Source: an uncultured Oscillospiraceae bacterium (lineage in GTDB: Bacteria > Bacillota > Clostridia > Oscillospirales > Oscillospiraceae). Taken from it: DNA of 64,000 bases. Location: positions 1-64,000 of the forward strand of contig CAJUNA010000027.1 in assembly GCA_910587645.1 (NCBI GenBank). The letters run 5' to 3'. The stretch's first letter is position 1. Each line of letters begins with the position of its first letter. This document shows, one piece after another, positions 26,131 to 34,657 of this stretch. The translations under genes and the position numbers were made by a program. A model generated the notes under the pieces. It did no database searches, had not been told where the DNA came from, and saw only the letters and a program-made list of their open reading frames with translations.

Positions 26131-27513
26131 ATGCTCCAATCCCTCCGCCGGGAACCCGGCTTTTACAAAAGGTTATGGTCATTGTCCGCACCCATGATCC
26201 TGCAAAACATCATCACCACCTCACTGGGTTTTGCGGATATATTCATGGTGGGCCTGCTAGGTAATGCGGAGATGGCGGCGGCCACCGCCGCCAATGTCCC
26301 AGTATTCATTATCCAGGTGGTCATATTTGGCTTTCAAAGCGGTATGGCCGTCTTGGTCAGCCAATACTGGGGCCGGGGCGATACTGATAACATCAACCGT
26401 TGTCTTGGCGTAGCCCTCTATGCCGTAACAGGCTTTTCCACCCTTCTGGCGCTGGTCACGTTCTTGTTCCCTGCCCAAGTGCTTCGCCTGATCACCCCCA
26501 ACGAGGAGTTGGTGGAGCTTGCCGTCCGCTACATCCAGATTGTCGGCTTCTCCTACATTTTTAACGGCATCAGCAGCATCTATGCCGGGATCCAGCGCAG
26601 CACAGAATTCCCGGCTTTCGGCATGCTCCTTTTCGGTGTTTCCATGTGCGTGAACACATTTTTGAACTACGTGCTGATCTTTGGCCATTTCGGCGCGCCC
26701 GCCATGGGCATCACTGGCGCGGCGGCAGCAACCCTGGCCAGCCGCGTGGTAGAATTCGTCATAGCTGCCACCTTTGCCCTGCGCAGCAAGCGCCTGTCCC
26801 TCCGCTGGGGATGTGTTTTCCGTCCGGGAAAAGCAATTTTGCGAAGCTTCCTGACCTACTCCACCCCGGTTGTCTGCAACGAAGCCCTGTGGAGCATCGG
26901 CACCTCCATGCTCACTATCATCATGGGCCACATGTCCAACAGCCAGGACATGCTGGCGGCCTATGCCCTGATCGGCAATATAGACAAGCTCTCCACCGTG
27001 GTCTGCTTCGGCCTTGCCGGTTCCGCCGCCGTAATTGTAGGCAAAGAAATTGGGCAGGGCAGGGACAAGCAGCGGATCTATTCGGTAAGCTGGACCCTTC
27101 TCCTCGCCTCGATGCTGGTAGGCGGCGCAGTCATGGCGATCCTGCTGGTATTGCTGCCCACTTTTTTCCAGCCGGTCCTGTTCCCTCTGTTCAAGCTGAC
27201 CCCCGGCGCAGCAGAGGTAGCGGCCTATTTAGCTGTTGTCTACGCGGTGTTCATGCCTATGCGTGCCTTTGACATCACCAACATCACCGGCGTCCTCCGC
27301 GCCGGCGGCGATGCCAAGATGGCGTCCCTCATAGACATCGGCCCGCTATGGCTGGCAGCCATCCCCCTGATGGCCCTTACAGCCCTGGTATTCCAAGCCC
27401 CGACATGGGCGGTGTGCATTGCCATGCAGGCGGAAAACCTGTTGAAATGCCCCATCGGCCTGATCCGCTTCCGGAGCCGGAAATGGATCAACGATGTCAC
27501 AAAGGCCACGTGA
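26131..27513 (+). CDS. MATE-family exporter, second copy
   Basis: 460 residues, twelve hydrophobic segments in two halves. The N-terminal YKRLWSLSAPMILQNIITTS and SLGFADIFMVGLLGN are typical. It is only distantly similar to the MATE protein at 6430-7809. ATG 26131 has GAGAGG upstream; earlier in-frame codons overlap the desulfurase end and have no site. The interval 25967-26130 shows no gene. Confidence 0.9.
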   Translation: MLQSLRREPGFYKRLWSLSAPMILQNIITTSLGFADIFMVGLLGNAEMAAATAANVPVFIIQVVIFGFQSGMAVLVSQYWGRGDTDNINRCLGVALYAVTGFSTLLALVTFLFPAQVLRLITPNEELVELAVRYIQIVGFSYIFNGISSIYAGIQRSTEFPAFGMLLFGVSMCVNTFLNYVLIFGHFGAPAMGITGAAAATLASRVVEFVIAATFALRSKRLSLRWGCVFRPGKAILRSFLTYSTPVVCNEALWSIGTSMLTIIMGHMSNSQDMLAAYALIGNIDKLSTVVCFGLAGSAAVIVGKEIGQGRDKQRIYSVSWTLLLASMLVGGAVMAILLVLLPTFFQPVLFPLFKLTPGAAEVAAYLAVVYAVFMPMRAFDITNITGVLRAGGDAKMASLIDIGPLWLAAIPLMALTALVFQAPTWAVCIAMQAENLLKCPIGLIRFRSRKWINDVTKAT

Positions 27514-27545
27514 CCTCCCTAATTCTGTGAAAGCGCAGGTGACCC

Positions 27546-28379
27546 ATGGATTATACGCCATCTTTCTTCCGCTGCCCCCTCTGCGCAGCCCCGCTGGAGG
27601 ATGCGCCAACCGTCCTCCGCTGTCCCAGCGGCCATGCCTTCGACAAAGCCAGGGAGGGCTATACCAACCTGCTCCCCGCTAACCAGAAGCACTCCAAAGC
27701 CCCTGGCGATGACAAGGGCATGTCCGCCGCCCGCCGGGCATTTTTGGACAAGGGCTGGTACAAGCCCCTCCGGGACGCGCTATGCCGTCTGGCGGTAGAT
27801 TTGGCCGGCCCCTCCCCCACAGTGCTGGACGCGGGCTGTGGTGAGGGTTACTACACCGCTGGTGTCCACGAATCCCTTCTGGCGGCAGGTAAATCCCCCC
27901 GGACAGCAGGGATCGACATTTCTAAATTCTCCATCCAAAAGGCCGCCAAGCGTTACCCCGGCATCGCCTTCGCGGTGGCGTCCGCCTACCGCATGCCCAT
28001 CGCGGACCAGTGCGCCGGCCTTCTGCTGAACGTATTTTCCCCCCTGGCTTTGGAGGAATTCCGCCGCGTATTGAAACCCGGGGGCATATACCTCTACGTA
28101 GTCCCTGCCGCCAACCACCTGTGGGAGCTGAAAGAGGTTCTATACAGCCACCCTTACCCCAACGAGGAAAAGGAAACTCCTTACGAAGGCTTCACCTATC
28201 GGGAGATCATTCCCATCGCCTACCGGATCCACCTCCCCAGCCAGCCAGACATCCATGCCCTGTTCCAAATGACACCTTACTACTGGAAAACCGGCAGGGA
28301 GGACGCGGCCCGTCTCGCATCGCTGCCGGAGCTGGACTGCCAGATTGGCTTCCGCGTCCATGTATTCCGCCGGGTGTAA
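27546..28379 (+). CDS. 23S rRNA (guanine-N1)-methyltransferase, RlmA-like
   Basis: 277 residues. An N-terminal zinc finger (C10, C13, C26, H30: FRCPLC...RCPSGH) is followed by NLLPANQKHSKAPGDDKGM and motif I VLDAGCGEGYYT (~92-103). This order is specific for RlmA-type enzymes, which methylate G745 or G748 of 23S rRNA; related TlrB-type copies give macrolide resistance. It follows the MATE gene by 32 bases and may be in its transcript. Confidence 0.9.
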   Translation: MDYTPSFFRCPLCAAPLEDAPTVLRCPSGHAFDKAREGYTNLLPANQKHSKAPGDDKGMSAARRAFLDKGWYKPLRDALCRLAVDLAGPSPTVLDAGCGEGYYTAGVHESLLAAGKSPRTAGIDISKFSIQKAAKRYPGIAFAVASAYRMPIADQCAGLLLNVFSPLALEEFRRVLKPGGIYLYVVPAANHLWELKEVLYSHPYPNEEKETPYEGFTYREIIPIAYRIHLPSQPDIHALFQMTPYYWKTGREDAARLASLPELDCQIGFRVHVFRRV

Positions 28380-28390
28380 CGTCATTCTGT

Positions 28391-28404
28391 ATATTCATGA
28401 ATAT
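28391..28404 (+). promoter_or_regulatory. 14-bp palindrome upstream of the amino-acid importer
   Basis: ATATTCATGAATAT is a perfect palindrome about 120 bases before the importer promoter. It resembles an ARG-box half-site arrangement (TGAAT/ATTCA), which would fit an arginine-type regulator, but this is inference. The rest of 28405-28522 is AT-rich without a gene. Confidence 0.35.
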
Positions 28405-28522
28405 GTGAAATAATTATCCGTCAAATCGTGCAAAAGAGTAGTTTTGTTTTTAGCTTTCTTTGTCGGTTTGGCGGATTTTTCCTGTTTTTACTCAATATTT
28501 ATACATTTCCATTGAAAATCTA

Positions 28523-28551
28523 TTGACATTTCCCGGAAATCGGTGTATGCT
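28523..28551 (+). promoter_or_regulatory. Promoter of the amino-acid ABC importer
   Basis: TTGACA (28523-28528), a 17-bp spacer and TATGCT (28546-28551). The spacer holds ATTTCC-C-GGAAAT, a 13-base inverted repeat that could be an operator. Confidence 0.7.
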
Positions 28552-28624
28552 TCCTGTCACCCGGTAAGCTCCGGCAAAATGAGATTAGATGAATATTTTA
28601 TATTGGAAAAAGGAGCATATTGTC

Positions 28625-29428
28625 ATGAAAAAGTTAGTCACATTACTGTTGGCCATGGTTATGGTTCTCAGTCTCGCCGCCTGTGGCGGAGGAAAAGCCC
28701 AGCTAAAAATCCTGGACACCGAATACACCCTGGAGGACTACGCCATTGCCGTAGCCAAGGAGGACACCGCCCTGCTAGACGAGATCAACGCCGCCCTTGC
28801 GGCTATCACCGCCGATGGCACCACCCAGAAGATCATCGACAAGTACATCTCCGGCAAGGATCATGACCTGACCTTCCAAGCTAATGCTGAAGGCAAACCG
28901 GAACTGGTCATGGCCACCAACGCCTTCTTCCCTCCCTACGAGTACTATGAGAACGATCAGATCGTAGGTATTGACGCAGAAATGGCCGCGGCTATTGCCG
29001 ACCAGATGGGCCGCAAGCTCACCATTGTGGACACCGAGTTTGGCTCCATCATCGCCGGTATTCAGACCGGTAAGTACGACATGGGCATGGCTGGCATGAC
29101 CGTCACCGAGGAGCGCCTGGAGTCTGTCAACTTCTCTGACAGCTACGCCACCGGCGTGCAGGTTGTTATCGTCAAAGAGGACTCCGCTATCCAAACCGTA
29201 GATGATCTTCTGGATTCCTCCGCCAGCTATAAGGCGGGTGTCCAGCAGGACACTACCGGCGACATCTACCTTTCCGATACCTATGAAAACGGCGGCATCG
29301 GCGAAGACCGTGTGCTCCGCTATAAGACCGGCAATGAGGCCGTCCAGGCCTTGCTTACCGGCAAGGTGGACTGCGTGGTCATTGACCAGGAGCCGGCCAA
29401 GGCCTACGTGGCGCAGAACAATAAATAA
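28625..29428 (+). CDS. Amino-acid ABC importer binding lipoprotein, apparently circularly permuted
   Basis: 267 residues. Signal peptide with lipobox LAAC (lipid Cys 20). Residues 27-75 (LKILDTEYTLEDYAIAVAKE ... INAALAAITADGTTQKIIDKYI) are what family 3 solute-binding proteins normally carry at their C-terminus. Here they come first. The usual N-terminal domain start (ELVMATNAFFPPYEYY) follows at about 93, and the protein ends at VIDQEPAKAYVAQNNK, exactly where the moved segment would normally follow. The fold is thus complete but permuted. The permease and ATPase genes downstream fit a polar amino-acid importer. ATG 28625 follows AAGGAG. Confidence 0.88.
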   Translation: MKKLVTLLLAMVMVLSLAACGGGKAQLKILDTEYTLEDYAIAVAKEDTALLDEINAALAAITADGTTQKIIDKYISGKDHDLTFQANAEGKPELVMATNAFFPPYEYYENDQIVGIDAEMAAAIADQMGRKLTIVDTEFGSIIAGIQTGKYDMGMAGMTVTEERLESVNFSDSYATGVQVVIVKEDSAIQTVDDLLDSSASYKAGVQQDTTGDIYLSDTYENGGIGEDRVLRYKTGNEAVQALLTGKVDCVVIDQEPAKAYVAQNNK

Positions 29429-30173
29429 GAACCTGTATTCACAGTCTCAAACACCGTTTGGGCGGGTCTTTTCCCGCCGTTCCGCGTTAAATTTTTTCTC
29501 CCTTTTCAGAATTGTGTACACGTTGAAAATAGCCGATAAAATATTGTAAGGAGCCAATGATTATTTTATAATTCAGCTAAGCTAGAATTTATGAAAGGTG
29601 AAAAGCATGAAAAATACGGATATTCTTGTTAATCTGATTATGGAAGAGATAGAAAATAAGACGGTGCTCGAAGTGGCTTGCGGAGCGGCGGATTTTTCTG
29701 TTTCTGCATCGGCCTATTCTGATTGCGTTTATTGCATTGATCTTGATGCCAGAAGACTAAACGGCAAGACTGCTGCAAATATACATTTTCAAATCATGGA
29801 TGCGTCCAAAATGGTTTATGCAGATAATACATTTGATACCGTTATTTTATACAATGCTTTTTCTCATATTCAGACTCAATGGATTGAGATTGAACAGGAA
29901 TGCAAACGGGTTTTAAAAGCAGATGGGGTTATTTATATCGTGGGGACATGGAAATTGGATGTGCATAATATAATGGATGTTTTTGGTGATAAGGCAAGAT
30001 GGCGGAATCAATTTCTGATTGTTGAAATAAGAAAATAAAGAGTACTGTTTGGGTACGCTTTCCCGAAAAGGGATAATTTTTTTGCAATACATCCAGTATT
30101 CCTGCGAAAATTTGCCTTGAGCAACGGGAAAATCCCTCGCCCATACAGCATTTTCGACTATGAATACAGGTTC
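29429..30173. mobile_element. AT-rich insertion cassette with imperfect terminal inverted repeats
   Basis: The ends GAACCTGTATTCACAGTC (29429-29446) and 30156-30173 are inverted copies with one mismatch; weaker inverted similarity continues for about 60 bases inward (GGGCG...TTTTCCCG on both sides). Each end is flanked by TAA, a possible 3-bp target duplication; the left TAA is the stop codon of the binding-protein gene. Inside is only a short methyltransferase gene, with no transposase. The make-up is that of a non-autonomous element moved in trans. Confidence 0.6.
29607..30038 (+). CDS. Small class I SAM-dependent methyltransferase in the inserted cassette
   Basis: 143 residues. VLEVACGAADFSVSAS is motif I, IDLDARR has the ribose-binding acid, and DTVILYNAFSHI is motif IV. 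The C-terminal part is short for the family (usually 200 or more residues), so it may be truncated. Base composition is far more AT-rich than the ABC genes on either side, which points to recent acquisition. ATG 29607 has AAAGGTG upstream; a GTG at 29598 is possible. Substrate unknown. Confidence 0.65.
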   Translation: MKNTDILVNLIMEEIENKTVLEVACGAADFSVSASAYSDCVYCIDLDARRLNGKTAANIHFQIMDASKMVYADNTFDTVILYNAFSHIQTQWIEIEQECKRVLKADGVIYIVGTWKLDVHNIMDVFGDKARWRNQFLIVEIRK

Positions 30174-30190
30174 TAAGAAAATCCAACCAG

Positions 30191-30218
30191 CCGGGGGCGG
30201 GCCGCCGCCCCCGGTTTT
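30191..30218 (+). terminator. Intercistronic terminator before the permease gene
   Basis: A perfect 10-bp stem CCGGGGGCGG/CCGCCCCCGG with loop GCCG is followed by TTTT. It lies between binding-protein and permease genes, where partial termination commonly keeps binding protein in excess. Confidence 0.7.
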
Positions 30219-30254
30219 GACTACAGAAAACCACGAAAGGGGGAGCACAGCTCC

Positions 30255-30992
30255 ATGACAGCATTACAGCTCTGGTGGCTGGACATCCAGGACACCTTCT
30301 ACCGCTGCTTTATTGAGGATAACCGCTGGCGCTACTTGGTCAAAGGCTTAGGCAATACCCTGCTCATTACCTTTTTCGCGCTGCTGCTGGGTGTGGTTTT
30401 AGGCGTGGTGGTAGCTATTATCCGCACCAGCTACGATAAAAACCGCAGCGATATGCAGCCCGGGATCGGACGGGGGCTGCTGGGCTTGGGTAACGCCCTG
30501 TGCCAGATATACCTGACGGTCATCCGTGGTACGCCTGTGGTGGTGCAGCTCCTTCTGGGCGTATTCGTCATCCTGGTGTCCCTGGGTAATGATGTGACCA
30601 TCGCCTGCATCGTATTCGGCATCAACTCTGGTGCCTATGTGGCAGAGATCATCCGTTCCGGTATCATGTCCATTGACAACGGCCAGTTCGAAGCCGGCCG
30701 TTCCCTGGGCTTCAACTACATCCAGACTATGTGGTACATCATTATCCCCCAAGCATTTAAGAACGTCCTGCCCGCCTTGGCCAATGAGTTCATCGTCCTG
30801 CTGAAGGAGACTTCGGTGGTAGGTTACGCCGGCGTCATCGACCTGACCAAGGGCGGCGAGATCATCCGGGGCCGCACCTTCGAGGCTTTCCTGCCTCTGC
30901 TGGCGGTAGCGGCAATCTATCTGGCCATGGTTGTATTTTTCACCTGGCTGGTAGGCAAGCTGGAAAGGAGGCTGAGAAGCAGTGAACGCTAA
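30255..30992 (+). CDS. Amino-acid ABC importer permease (HisM/GlnP family)
   Basis: 245 residues. Five hydrophobic segments follow an amphipathic N-terminus. The EAA loop [20 protein letters not shown] (~145-165), which docks to the ATPase, is clear, as are [11 protein letters not shown] and [13 protein letters not shown]. One permease gene implies a homodimer. ATG has AAGGGGGAG upstream. It overlaps the ATPase start by 11 bases. Confidence 0.94.
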   Translation: MTALQLWWLDIQDTFYRCFIEDNRWRYLVKGLGNTLLITFFALLLGVVLGVVVAIIRTSYDKNRSDMQPGIGRGLLGLGNALCQIYLTVIRGTPVVVQLLLGVFVILVSLGNDVTIACIVFGINSGAYVAEIIRSGIMSIDNGQFEAGRSLGFNYIQTMWYIIIPQAFKNVLPALANEFIVLLKETSVVGYAGVIDLTKGGEIIRGRTFEAFLPLLAVAAIYLAMVVFFTWLVGKLERRLRSSER

Positions 30993-31728
30993 CGACATTC
31001 TCATTGAGGTCAAGGGCTTACAAAAGCACTTCGGCAGCGGCTCCATCCACGCCTTAGACGGCGTATCCGCCGGCATCCGGCGGGGGGAGGTCGTAGTGGT
31101 GATTGGCCCCTCCGGCTCCGGGAAATCCACCTTCCTGCGCTGCTTGAACCTGCTGGAGCGCCCTACCGGCGGCTCGGTGGTTTTTGACGGCACTGACATC
31201 ACGGATCCTAAGGTAAACATCGACCTCCACCGCCAAAAAATGGGCATGGTATTCCAGCACTTTAACCTGTTCCCCCACATGACCATACTGGAGAACATGA
31301 CCCTGGCCCCCATCAAACTGCTCAAAAAGGATAAGGCGGAAGCAGAAGCAAAAGCCATGGCCCTCCTTGACCGTGTCGGCCTGCGGGACCGTGCCGCCGC
31401 CTATCCCAGCCAGCTCTCCGGCGGACAGAAGCAGCGCATCGCTATCGTCCGCGCCCTGTGCATGGAGCCGGAAGTCATGCTTTTCGATGAGCCCACCTCC
31501 GCCCTGGATCCGGAGATGGTGGGGGAGGTGCTGGAGGTCATGAAGGACTTGGCCCATGAGGGCATGACCATGGTGGTTGTGACCCATGAAATGGGCTTCG
31601 CCCGGGAAGTCGGCAGCCGGGTGATTTTCATGGACGGCGGCGTAATTGTTGAGGAAAACACTCCTGGCGAGCTGTTCACCCATCCCAAAAGCGAACGCCT
31701 GCAATCCTTCCTGGCAAAAGTACTGTAG
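30982..31728 (+). CDS. Amino-acid ABC importer ATP-binding protein (GlnQ/HisP family)
   Basis: 248 residues. Walker [10 protein letters not shown] (42-50), Q-loop [11 protein letters not shown], signature LSGGQKQR (~138-145), Walker [13 protein letters not shown] and the switch His in VVVTHEM are intact. The start is GTG at 30982, nine bases after AAGGAGG inside the permease end. This is the polar amino-acid subfamily; His, Gln, Arg and cystine are candidates. Confidence 0.94.
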   Translation: MNANDILIEVKGLQKHFGSGSIHALDGVSAGIRRGEVVVVIGPSGSGKSTFLRCLNLLERPTGGSVVFDGTDITDPKVNIDLHRQKMGMVFQHFNLFPHMTILENMTLAPIKLLKKDKAEAEAKAMALLDRVGLRDRAAAYPSQLSGGQKQRIAIVRALCMEPEVMLFDEPTSALDPEMVGEVLEVMKDLAHEGMTMVVVTHEMGFAREVGSRVIFMDGGVIVEENTPGELFTHPKSERLQSFLAKVL

Positions 31729-31746
31729 CCAGGGCGTCATAACCAC

Positions 31747-31794
31747 AAAAAATCTGCGTAAACGCGGGACAATCCCGCCTTTACGCAGATTTTT
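31747..31794. terminator. Bidirectional terminator
   Basis: AAAAATCTGCGTAAA and its complement (ending 31794) form a 15-bp stem, with an inner GCGGGA/TCCCGC hairpin. It lies between the importer and the convergent radical SAM gene and includes the stop region of the latter. Confidence 0.85.
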
Positions 31795-32663
31795 CATATT
31801 CCCCTCAAATCAAATTCCGGCGTATATTCCCTGGCAGCGGAGGAGGGATCCTGGCAAAATCCGTCCACGATTCCCACATTCCGCATATACGCCAACGCAG
31901 CCCGGTACTCCCCCCCGGTAACCCGGCGGGCCAGCAGCCCCTCCGCCCCCGGCTGGGGCGTATACTGGCTCATAAGGGAAAAGAGCACCTGCCCCGGCCG
32001 GAAGTTCTCCGCCACCCAGTCCATGACGGCCTTCGCGTTGTTCAACCCGCCTGGGAGCAGCAGATGCCGGATCACCACCCCCCGCTGGAGCAGGCCATCC
32101 TCGAATACATAGTCCCCGGACTGCCGGTGCATCTCCCGTATAGCGGCCGCGGCGGTCTCGAAATAGTCCCCCGCGCCGCTGTACCGCCTTGCCAGTTCAT
32201 TATCCGCATATTTCAAATCCGGAAGCCATACCTGTACCTTCCCCTCCAGCATCCGCAGGGTCTCCACCCGTTCATATCCGCCGGTGTTCCAGACCACTGG
32301 CACAGAAAGCGGTTCCCGCAACGCGTCTAAAATAGCGGGGACAAAGGGCGTAGGGCTGACCAGATTGATATTATGAGCCCCCTGCTCCACCAGCTCCGCA
32401 AAAATCTCCCGCAGCCGCGCCGCTGGAACCGCCTTTCCGAACCGTTCCCGGCTGATCCTCCCATTCTGGCAGAACACGCAGCCCAGTACACATCCGGAAA
32501 AGAACACCGCCCCGCTGCCCCGTGTGCCGCTGATACATGGTTCCTCCCATTGGTGGAGCATCGCCCTGGCCACCACCGGCACCTCGGGCATCCGGCAGAA
32601 GCCTTTGCCCTCCGACTCCGTGCGCAGTGCGCCGCAGCGCCGGGGGCATAGCGTACAGATCAT
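31794..32663 (-). CDS. Radical SAM protein of the pyruvate-formate-lyase-activase-like COG1313 group
   Basis: 289 residues. The radical SAM cluster motif CVLGCVFC is at 58-65. An N-terminal Cys set (3, 6, 10, 23: MICTLCPRRCG...GFC) could hold a zinc or second cluster. PDLKYAD and LLLPGGLNNAK are typical of this group, whose substrates are mostly unknown. Its ATG overlaps the mutY stop (ATGA) with AAGGAGG inside mutY, so it is translated with mutY. Confidence 0.85.
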   Translation of the reverse strand: MICTLCPRRCGALRTESEGKGFCRMPEVPVVARAMLHQWEEPCISGTRGSGAVFFSGCVLGCVFCQNGRISRERFGKAVPAARLREIFAELVEQGAHNINLVSPTPFVPAILDALREPLSVPVVWNTGGYERVETLRMLEGKVQVWLPDLKYADNELARRYSGAGDYFETAAAAIREMHRQSGDYVFEDGLLQRGVVIRHLLLPGGLNNAKAVMDWVAENFRPGQVLFSLMSQYTPQPGAEGLLARRVTGGEYRAALAYMRNVGIVDGFCQDPSSAAREYTPEFDLRGI

Positions 32664-33718
32664 ACATCCTCCTTCAAGGCCCTCCGGGCCTCATCCAGAA
32701 ATTTTCTGAAAGCCGATGGCACCGCCAGTGTCTCCAGTTCCCGGCCATCCACCCAGGCAAAGCCCTCCCCATCGCCTGCCGCCGTCAACACGTAGCCTGT
32801 CATATGCCACTCCACATGGGTAAAGATATGCCTGGCCGCCAGTTTTTTTCTCCACTCCCGGGCCGTCAGCCCCCAAGCCGCCAACGGCTCCGCTGCCGTC
32901 CCGTCTGTCCACGTCCCCGGAACGTGGGGGAACTCCCACAGCCCGGCCAGCAGCCCCTTGTCCTCCCGCCTCCGGAGAGCGGCGCGGCCCTCCCGGAGCA
33001 GCAGATAGACCGTCATTTCCTCCACCCGCCGGGGCGCTTTTTTCTTCCGGACGGGCAAGACGTCCTGCAATCCCAGGCGGTTCGCTTCGCACAGCCTCGC
33101 CAGCGGGCATTCCCCGCATAAAGGCGCGCCATTAGGCAGGCAGACCGTGGCCCCCAGATCCATCCACGCCTGGTTCCACTCCCCGGGCCTGTCCTCCGGC
33201 ACCGCCGCTGCCACCAGCGCCCTGAACCGGCGGCGCACCCCCGCATCCAGGATATCGCCATCAATCCCCGTTACCCTTGCGGCCACCCGCAGCACGTTGC
33301 CGTCCACCGCTGGAACAGCCTGCCCAAAAGCAATAGACGCCACGGCCCCGGCGGTGTAGTCTCCCACACCCGGCAGCAGGAGCAGATCCTCATACCGCTC
33401 CGGAAACCGTCCGCCAAACCGCTCCATTACCATTTCCGCAGCCCTCCGCAGATTCCGGGCACGGCTGTAGTAGCCCAGCCCCTGCCAGAGCTTCATAAGC
33501 TTCTCCTCGTCCGCCGCCGCCAGCGCCGCCACGTCCGGAAGCTCTTCCATCCACCGCTGGTAGTAGGGGATCACCGCCGCCACCCTGGTCTGCTGGAGCA
33601 TGATCTCAGAAACCAGCACCCGGTAAGGATCCCTGCCCCCCCGCCAAGGGAGGGTTCGCTTATTCTCACCATACCAATCCAGCAGCGGCCAGGTAATCGC
33701 CGCCAAGTCCTCCCTCAT
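32660..33718 (-). CDS. mutY: A/G-specific adenine glycosylase MutY
   Basis: 352 residues. It removes adenine paired with 8-oxoguanine. SEIMLQQTR holds the catalytic Glu (~38), LLPGVGDYTAGAVAS is the helix-hairpin-helix with the downstream catalytic Asp in VDGNVLR, and four Cys near 192-209 bind a 4Fe-4S cluster (CLPNGAPLCGECPLARLC). A C-terminal NUDIX-like 8-oxoG recognition domain follows. ATG 33718 has TAGGAGG upstream. Ten bases separate it from the radical SAM gene before it. Confidence 0.95.
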   Translation of the reverse strand: MREDLAAITWPLLDWYGENKRTLPWRGGRDPYRVLVSEIMLQQTRVAAVIPYYQRWMEELPDVAALAAADEEKLMKLWQGLGYYSRARNLRRAAEMVMERFGGRFPERYEDLLLLPGVGDYTAGAVASIAFGQAVPAVDGNVLRVAARVTGIDGDILDAGVRRRFRALVAAAVPEDRPGEWNQAWMDLGATVCLPNGAPLCGECPLARLCEANRLGLQDVLPVRKKKAPRRVEEMTVYLLLREGRAALRRREDKGLLAGLWEFPHVPGTWTDGTAAEPLAAWGLTAREWRKKLAARHIFTHVEWHMTGYVLTAAGDGEGFAWVDGRELETLAVPSAFRKFLDEARRALKEDV

Positions 33719-33727
33719 CCCATCCTC

Positions 33728-34585
33728 CTATCCAAACCGGGTAGCGAAGCCGCACCGGCGGCAAAGCTCCTCTGGGGGCTTTCCCTGAGAAAATCCCTGA
33801 TACAGGGCCTTCGCACGTCCACTGTTTAAAATCTCCGAAAGGGGCTGCTCCCACAAATTACCCAGGGGCACATCCCCTTCATGATCCAGGCAGCATGGAA
33901 CCACTGTCCCATCGCAGAGCACGGCAATTTGTTCCCGCAGCCCCAGGCAAAACCGGACACCCCGTTCCGGCCCCTCCAAATCCGGCCAGTCAAATTTCTC
34001 CGCCCGCTCCAGATAAAGCCGCTCCCCCAGCTTCCAACTTCCCTGTCTCGGCTGGGGCAGGTCCAGCGGCCACACCCCCAGCCTTCCGGCGAGAAATCCC
34101 AAAATCTCATCATTTCTCTCCTCCGCCCCGCCGATATTCCACAGCCGGAGAGCACAGATGATCCCTTTTTCCACCGCCTGGAGCGCGAACCCCCACACGC
34201 TGTCAAGATACCCTGACAGTGCCCGGAAGCTGTTCCCCTCGGCACAGTGGAGGGAGACGCTGACCTTATGAACCCCTGGCCTCTCTAGCAAGACGGAGCC
34301 TTTCTCCCCCAGCAGGGTTCCATTGGTTGTCACGCACACCCGGAACCCCCGCCCTGCCGCAATATCCAGCAGCTCCGGAAGCTGCGGGTGGAGCAGCGGC
34401 TCACCCATCACATGCAGGTAAAGGTACCGCACATACCCTTGAAGCCGGGCCGCCGCAATCTGAAACGCATCCGGCTTCATAAAACGCATCTCCCGCCGCG
34501 TCCCTGGGCAGAAGGCACACTGTAAATTGCAAACATTGGTAATTTCCACATAAGCCCGCTTCAGCATAGCCCTCTCCCGTCTCAT
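33728..34585 (-). CDS. Radical SAM/SPASM-domain protein
   Basis: 285 residues. ITNVCNLQCAFCPG gives the cluster Cys at 19, 23 and 26. HVMGEPLLHPQL and TTNGTLL are the conserved barrel motifs, and a SPASM-type Cys set closes the protein (FCLGL...VLCDGTVVPCCLDH...LCRRCGF). SPASM proteins modify peptides or enzymes. No precursor peptide is seen nearby. ATG 34585 has GAGGG at 6 bases; ATG 34567 is an alternative. It could be the last gene of the corrinoid-regulator operon (73-base gap) or the first of a mutY operon (9-base gap). Confidence 0.85.
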   Translation of the reverse strand: MRRERAMLKRAYVEITNVCNLQCAFCPGTRREMRFMKPDAFQIAAARLQGYVRYLYLHVMGEPLLHPQLPELLDIAAGRGFRVCVTTNGTLLGEKGSVLLERPGVHKVSVSLHCAEGNSFRALSGYLDSVWGFALQAVEKGIICALRLWNIGGAEERNDEILGFLAGRLGVWPLDLPQPRQGSWKLGERLYLERAEKFDWPDLEGPERGVRFCLGLREQIAVLCDGTVVPCCLDHEGDVPLGNLWEQPLSEILNSGRAKALYQGFSQGKPPEELCRRCGFATRFG

Positions 34586-34657
34586 GCGTTTCCCTCAATA
34601 TACCACACCCACTTCGGAAAAGAAAGCTTTTTTCACCCCTGCCGGATCCCAGCCACG

